Origin: Nitrospirae bacterium CG1_02_44_142
Lineage (GTDB): Bacteria; Nitrospirota; Thermodesulfovibrionia; Thermodesulfovibrionales; UBA1546
Direction: 5' to 3'
NCBI GenBank assembly: GCA_001871685.1
Contig: MNVK01000093.1
Coordinates: 1-7,498, forward strand
DNA length: 7,498 nt
Shown: one piece after another, positions 5,587 to 7,498 of the stretch
Position numbering within the stretch: position 1 is the first letter of the stretch
Layout of the letters: the number at the start of each line of letters is the position of its first letter
Made by a program: the position numbers and the translations under genes
The notes under the pieces: model-generated
Database searches by the model: none
Seen by the model: the letters and a program-made list of their open reading frames with translations, nothing else
What the model was told of the DNA's origin: nothing

Positions 5587-6462
5587 ATGTATTTTCAGGA
5601 ACTAATCTTAAAGCTTCATGAATTCTGGGCAAGACAGGGCTGTGTTCTGCTCCAGCCTTATGACATTGAGGTAGGCGCAGGAACATTCCATCCTGCAACT
5701 TTCTTTAAAGTCCTTGGACCAGAGCCGTGGAAAACAGCTTACGTTGAACCGTCACGAAGGCCTACAGACGGCAGATACGGTGAGAACCCGAACAGGCTTC
5801 AGCATTATTATCAGTATCAGGTAATCCTTAAGCCCTCGCCGAATGAAAGTCAGGAGATTTATCTTGAAAGCCTCACATATCTCGGCATAGAACCTCAAAA
5901 ACATGACATACGGTTTGTGGAAGACGACTGGGAATCCCCGACACTCGGCGCCTGGGGGCTCGGGTGGGAGGTCTGGCTTGACGGCATGGAGATAACGCAG
6001 TTTACATATTTCCAGCAGGTTGGAAGCATTGACCTCAAGCCTGTGTCGGTTGAGATAACATACGGGCTTGAAAGAATTGCCATGTATCTTCAGAATGTAG
6101 ACAATGTATTCAACCTTGAGTGGTCCAAGGGGATAAAATACGGCGACATTCACCATATTGACGAGGTGGAATTTTCAAAATATAACTTTGATTACGCAGA
6201 TACAGAACTTCTCATAAAACAATTTGAAGACTATGAAAAAGAATCCATAAGGCTGAATAAATTCGGCCTCGTCCTGCCTTCTTATGAGTTCTGTCTTAAG
6301 TGTTCGCACACATTCAATCTTCTTGACGCCAGGGGGGCTATCTCTGTCACGGAGAGAACAGGCTACATTGCGCGAGTGCGTAACCTTGCGAGGCTATGCG
6401 CCCAGGCATACCTCAAACAGAGAGAAGAAATGGGATTCCCGCTGCTGAAGACTTCAAATTAG
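5587..6462 (+). CDS. glyQ: Glycyl-tRNA synthetase alpha subunit
   Basis: The 291-residue catalytic subunit of the bacterial (alpha-beta)2 glycyl-tRNA synthetase, which charges tRNA-Gly with glycine. It is full length for the family (about 290-300). The class II core is evident: MYFQELILKLHEFWARQGCV at the N-terminus, EPSRRPTDGRYGENPNRLQH (54-73, motif 2 region with the ATP-contacting Arg), EITQFTYFQQVG (135-146), and motif 3-like YGLERIAMYLQ (159-169). GAGGAG (5575-5580) lies 6 nt before the ATG. The beta subunit gene glyS, required for tRNA recognition and commonly adjacent, does not follow; a RodZ-like gene comes next after a 79-bp gap. The gap holds only AT-rich sequence and a weak inverted repeat TTCAAAT/ATTTGAA (6453-6479), not a convincing terminator. 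Confidence 0.97.
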   Translation: MYFQELILKLHEFWARQGCVLLQPYDIEVGAGTFHPATFFKVLGPEPWKTAYVEPSRRPTDGRYGENPNRLQHYYQYQVILKPSPNESQEIYLESLTYLGIEPQKHDIRFVEDDWESPTLGAWGLGWEVWLDGMEITQFTYFQQVGSIDLKPVSVEITYGLERIAMYLQNVDNVFNLEWSKGIKYGDIHHIDEVEFSKYNFDYADTELLIKQFEDYEKESIRLNKFGLVLPSYEFCLKCSHTFNLLDARGAISVTERTGYIARVRNLARLCAQAYLKQREEMGFPLLKTSN

Positions 6463-6541
6463 AAAATCCCATATTTGAAAATAAAAAGTTTTCTCTACCA
6501 TTTTCTATGTTAATTATGTTATCTTTTTTAAAGAGGAAAAG

Positions 6542-7282
6542 GTGCCAGGGGAAATCCTGAAAAAGAAGCGAGAAGAATTGGGGTATAACCTCAAGGAAAT
6601 TGCCCATACGCTAAGAATAAGATTTGACTATCTAAAGGCAATTGAAGAGGGAACCTTTGAAAAACTACCTGTAGAGGTTTATACAAAAGGCTACATCAGA
6701 GAGTATGCCAAATTTCTTAAAACAGACCCCGAAGCTGTTATAAAGGCTTATATAGAAAAAATCTCGCCCCCTGCAATAGAAAAACAACCTGTTCCCGATA
6801 ATCCCCCTACATCCCCCTTTAACAAAGGGGGACAGAGGGGGATTTTTAAAGAAGAGAAACCCGCTCGAAGATACTCTGCGACCGCAATCACGCTGTCAGC
6901 AGCGGCCGTTGCAGCTTTATTAATTGCTTTATCCCTGCTTTTTTTTGCGCCCGAAGAACCCAAAACGCCTCTGCCTGAAAAAACAAAAGTAGAAACTGCA
7001 ATAAATCCACAGAAAGAAAAAACAGCGAAAGAACACACCCTTGAGATTCTTGCTTCGGACAAAACATGGATTCTTGTAACTATTGACAATAGTGAAACAA
7101 AAGAACTGCTTCTGAATAAAGGAGAGTCGGCAAAGCTTTCGGCAAAAGACGGCTTTTCTCTGAAAATCGGGAATGCCGGCGGAATCAAACTGATATTTGA
7201 CGGAAAGGATATGGGAGCTCCGGGAGAAAACGGCAGGGTCATAACACTCAAGCTTCCGTCCGATAAAAATTTAGCGCGTTAA
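6542..7282 (+). CDS. RodZ-like protein: cytoplasmic helix-turn-helix, one TM helix, DUF4115 domain
   Basis: A 246-residue bitopic membrane protein. Residues 3-72 form the RodZ-type helix-turn-helix (GEILKKKREELGYNLKEIAH; LKAIEEGTFEKLPVEVYTKG; YIREYAKFLK). In RodZ this domain binds MreB instead of DNA. Residues 73-111 are a Pro/Lys-rich linker that contains the translated palindrome described separately. One TM helix lies at about 113-135. A second Lys/Pro-rich linker and a periplasmic DUF4115 beta domain (about 166-238, TLEILASDKTWILVTID onward) complete the RodZ architecture, so a role in rod shape and MreB anchoring is likely. GTG at 6542 is chosen because GAGGA (6533-6537) precedes it by 4 nt and the family's N-terminus begins there. 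It is 19 nt from the Crp-like gene downstream, suggesting an operon. Confidence 0.85.
   Translation: MPGEILKKKREELGYNLKEIAHTLRIRFDYLKAIEEGTFEKLPVEVYTKGYIREYAKFLKTDPEAVIKAYIEKISPPAIEKQPVPDNPPTSPFNKGGQRGIFKEEKPARRYSATAITLSAAAVAALLIALSLLFFAPEEPKTPLPEKTKVETAINPQKEKTAKEHTLEILASDKTWILVTIDNSETKELLLNKGESAKLSAKDGFSLKIGNAGGIKLIFDGKDMGAPGENGRVITLKLPSDKNLAR
6800..6844 (+). repeat. In-frame nested palindrome, dispersed-repeat-like, inside the RodZ-like gene
   Basis: The inner arms TCCCCCTTT (6812-6820) and AAAGGGGGA (6824-6832) pair perfectly around AAC. The outer arms AATCCCCCT (6800-6808) and AGGGGGATT (6836-6844) also pair perfectly, leaving a 3/3-nt internal loop. The element is 45 bp, exactly 15 codons (residues 87-101, NPPTSPFNKGGQRGI), and sits in the linker between the helix-turn-helix and the TM helix. 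The CCCCC/GGGGG runs stand out from the surrounding AT-rich coding sequence. The composition and Pro-Pro...Lys-Gly-Gly product resemble dispersed palindromic repeats that become translated in other genomes; this is recall, not a search result. Confidence 0.75.
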
Positions 7283-7301
7283 AAGCAATCTCCTTAAAAC
7301 A

Positions 7302-7498
7302 ATGATTGACTTTAAAAAAATTCCGATATTCGGCATGTTAGATACTTCCGACCTGGAGGAAGTAAAGCCCTATCTCATCCCGGCCAAATTCAAGAAAAAA
7401 GAGTCTATATTCTCCGAGGGAGATTCGTCCGACTGGCTTTATGTCGTAATTAAAGGCAAGGTTAAGATTACCAAGCTCTCACAGAGCGGGAGAGAAAT
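7302..7498 (+). CDS. Crp/Fnr-family transcription regulator, N-terminal part (runs off the window)
   Basis: Sixty-five codons are visible before the window ends. KKIPIFGMLDTSDLEEVKPYL followed by AKFKKKESIFSEGDSSDWLYVVIKGKVKITK is the opening of a cyclic-nucleotide-binding beta-barrel: the IPIF...L helix, the strand ending SEGD, and the LYVVIKGKVKI strand. The ligand-binding GE..RSA region and the helix-turn-helix lie beyond the edge, so whether it binds cAMP, another ligand or an Fe-S cluster cannot be judged. No cysteines occur in the visible part, which mildly disfavours an Fnr-type N-terminal Fe-S cluster. ATG at 7302 has no Shine-Dalgarno, but an in-frame stop at 7272-7274 and no other start codon between leave it as the only choice. 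Coupling to the RodZ-like gene is possible. Confidence 0.88.
   Translation, partial: MIDFKKIPIFGMLDTSDLEEVKPYLIPAKFKKKESIFSEGDSSDWLYVVIKGKVKITKLSQSGRE

Noticed and set aside
5752..6156. 134-codon open frame on the minus strand opposite glyQ
   Set aside because: glyQ is highly conserved and full length; the antisense frame has no family features or ribosome binding site.
6453..6479. TTCAAAT/ATTTGAA as a glyQ terminator
   Set aside because: The stem is AT-only apart from one pair, the loop is 13 nt, and no T-run follows.
6748..7251. 167-codon open frame on the minus strand opposite the RodZ-like gene
   Set aside because: It is antisense to a clear RodZ-family gene, has low-complexity Ser/Phe-rich content, and its PPLLKGD segment is just the opposite-strand reading of the palindrome.
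1..7498. CRISPR array, tRNA, rRNA, transposase or phage genes
   Set aside because: No regularly spaced repeats, no cloverleaf-like segments and no mobile-element proteins were seen on either strand.

Overview
The window looks like chromosomal DNA of a Gram-negative bacterium, probably an anaerobe. Signal peptides, a periplasmic FecR-like protein, a FlgO/CsgG-like envelope protein and a RodZ-type membrane protein point to two membranes. A VorB-type 2-oxoacid:ferredoxin oxidoreductase subunit points to anaerobic metabolism. The moderate base composition and gene mix would fit Nitrospirota or Desulfobacterota-like lineages, but this is inference from gene content and not a phylogenetic placement.

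Layout: the first 5.5 kb is on the minus strand, the last 2 kb on the plus strand. Reading the minus strand in its own direction (right to left): vorB (5511-4408), an envelope signalling pair consisting of a FecR-domain/TPR protein (4257-3196) and a CHASE2 adenylate cyclase (3152-1056), a small toxin-antitoxin module (1003-456) with its own -10 element, and a partial FlgO/CsgG-like secreted protein (241-1) behind a leader of about 150 nt that ends in a terminator-like hairpin. Plus strand: glyQ (5587-6462), a RodZ-like helix-turn-helix/single-TM protein (6542-7282) and the N-terminus of a Crp/Fnr-family regulator (7302 to the window end). The only divergent junction is the 75-bp vorB/glyQ intergenic region, where the two promoters nearly overlap and vorB appears to be leaderless.

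How the genes may work together: FecR plus CHASE2 cyclase looks like an extracytoplasmic sensing module whose output is cAMP. A cyclic-nucleotide-binding-type (Crp/Fnr) regulator 4 kb away is a possible but unproven receptor. The FecR-cyclase promoter and the FlgO-like gene promoter share the same 13-bp element over the -35 region, which hints at common control of two envelope functions. The glyQ and vorB genes appear without their usual partners (glyS; the VorA and gamma subunits) in this window.

The most unusual structural item is a 45-bp nested palindrome inserted in frame in the RodZ-like gene. It looks like a dispersed palindromic repeat that has become protein-coding. No tRNA, rRNA, CRISPR array, insertion sequence or integrase was seen.
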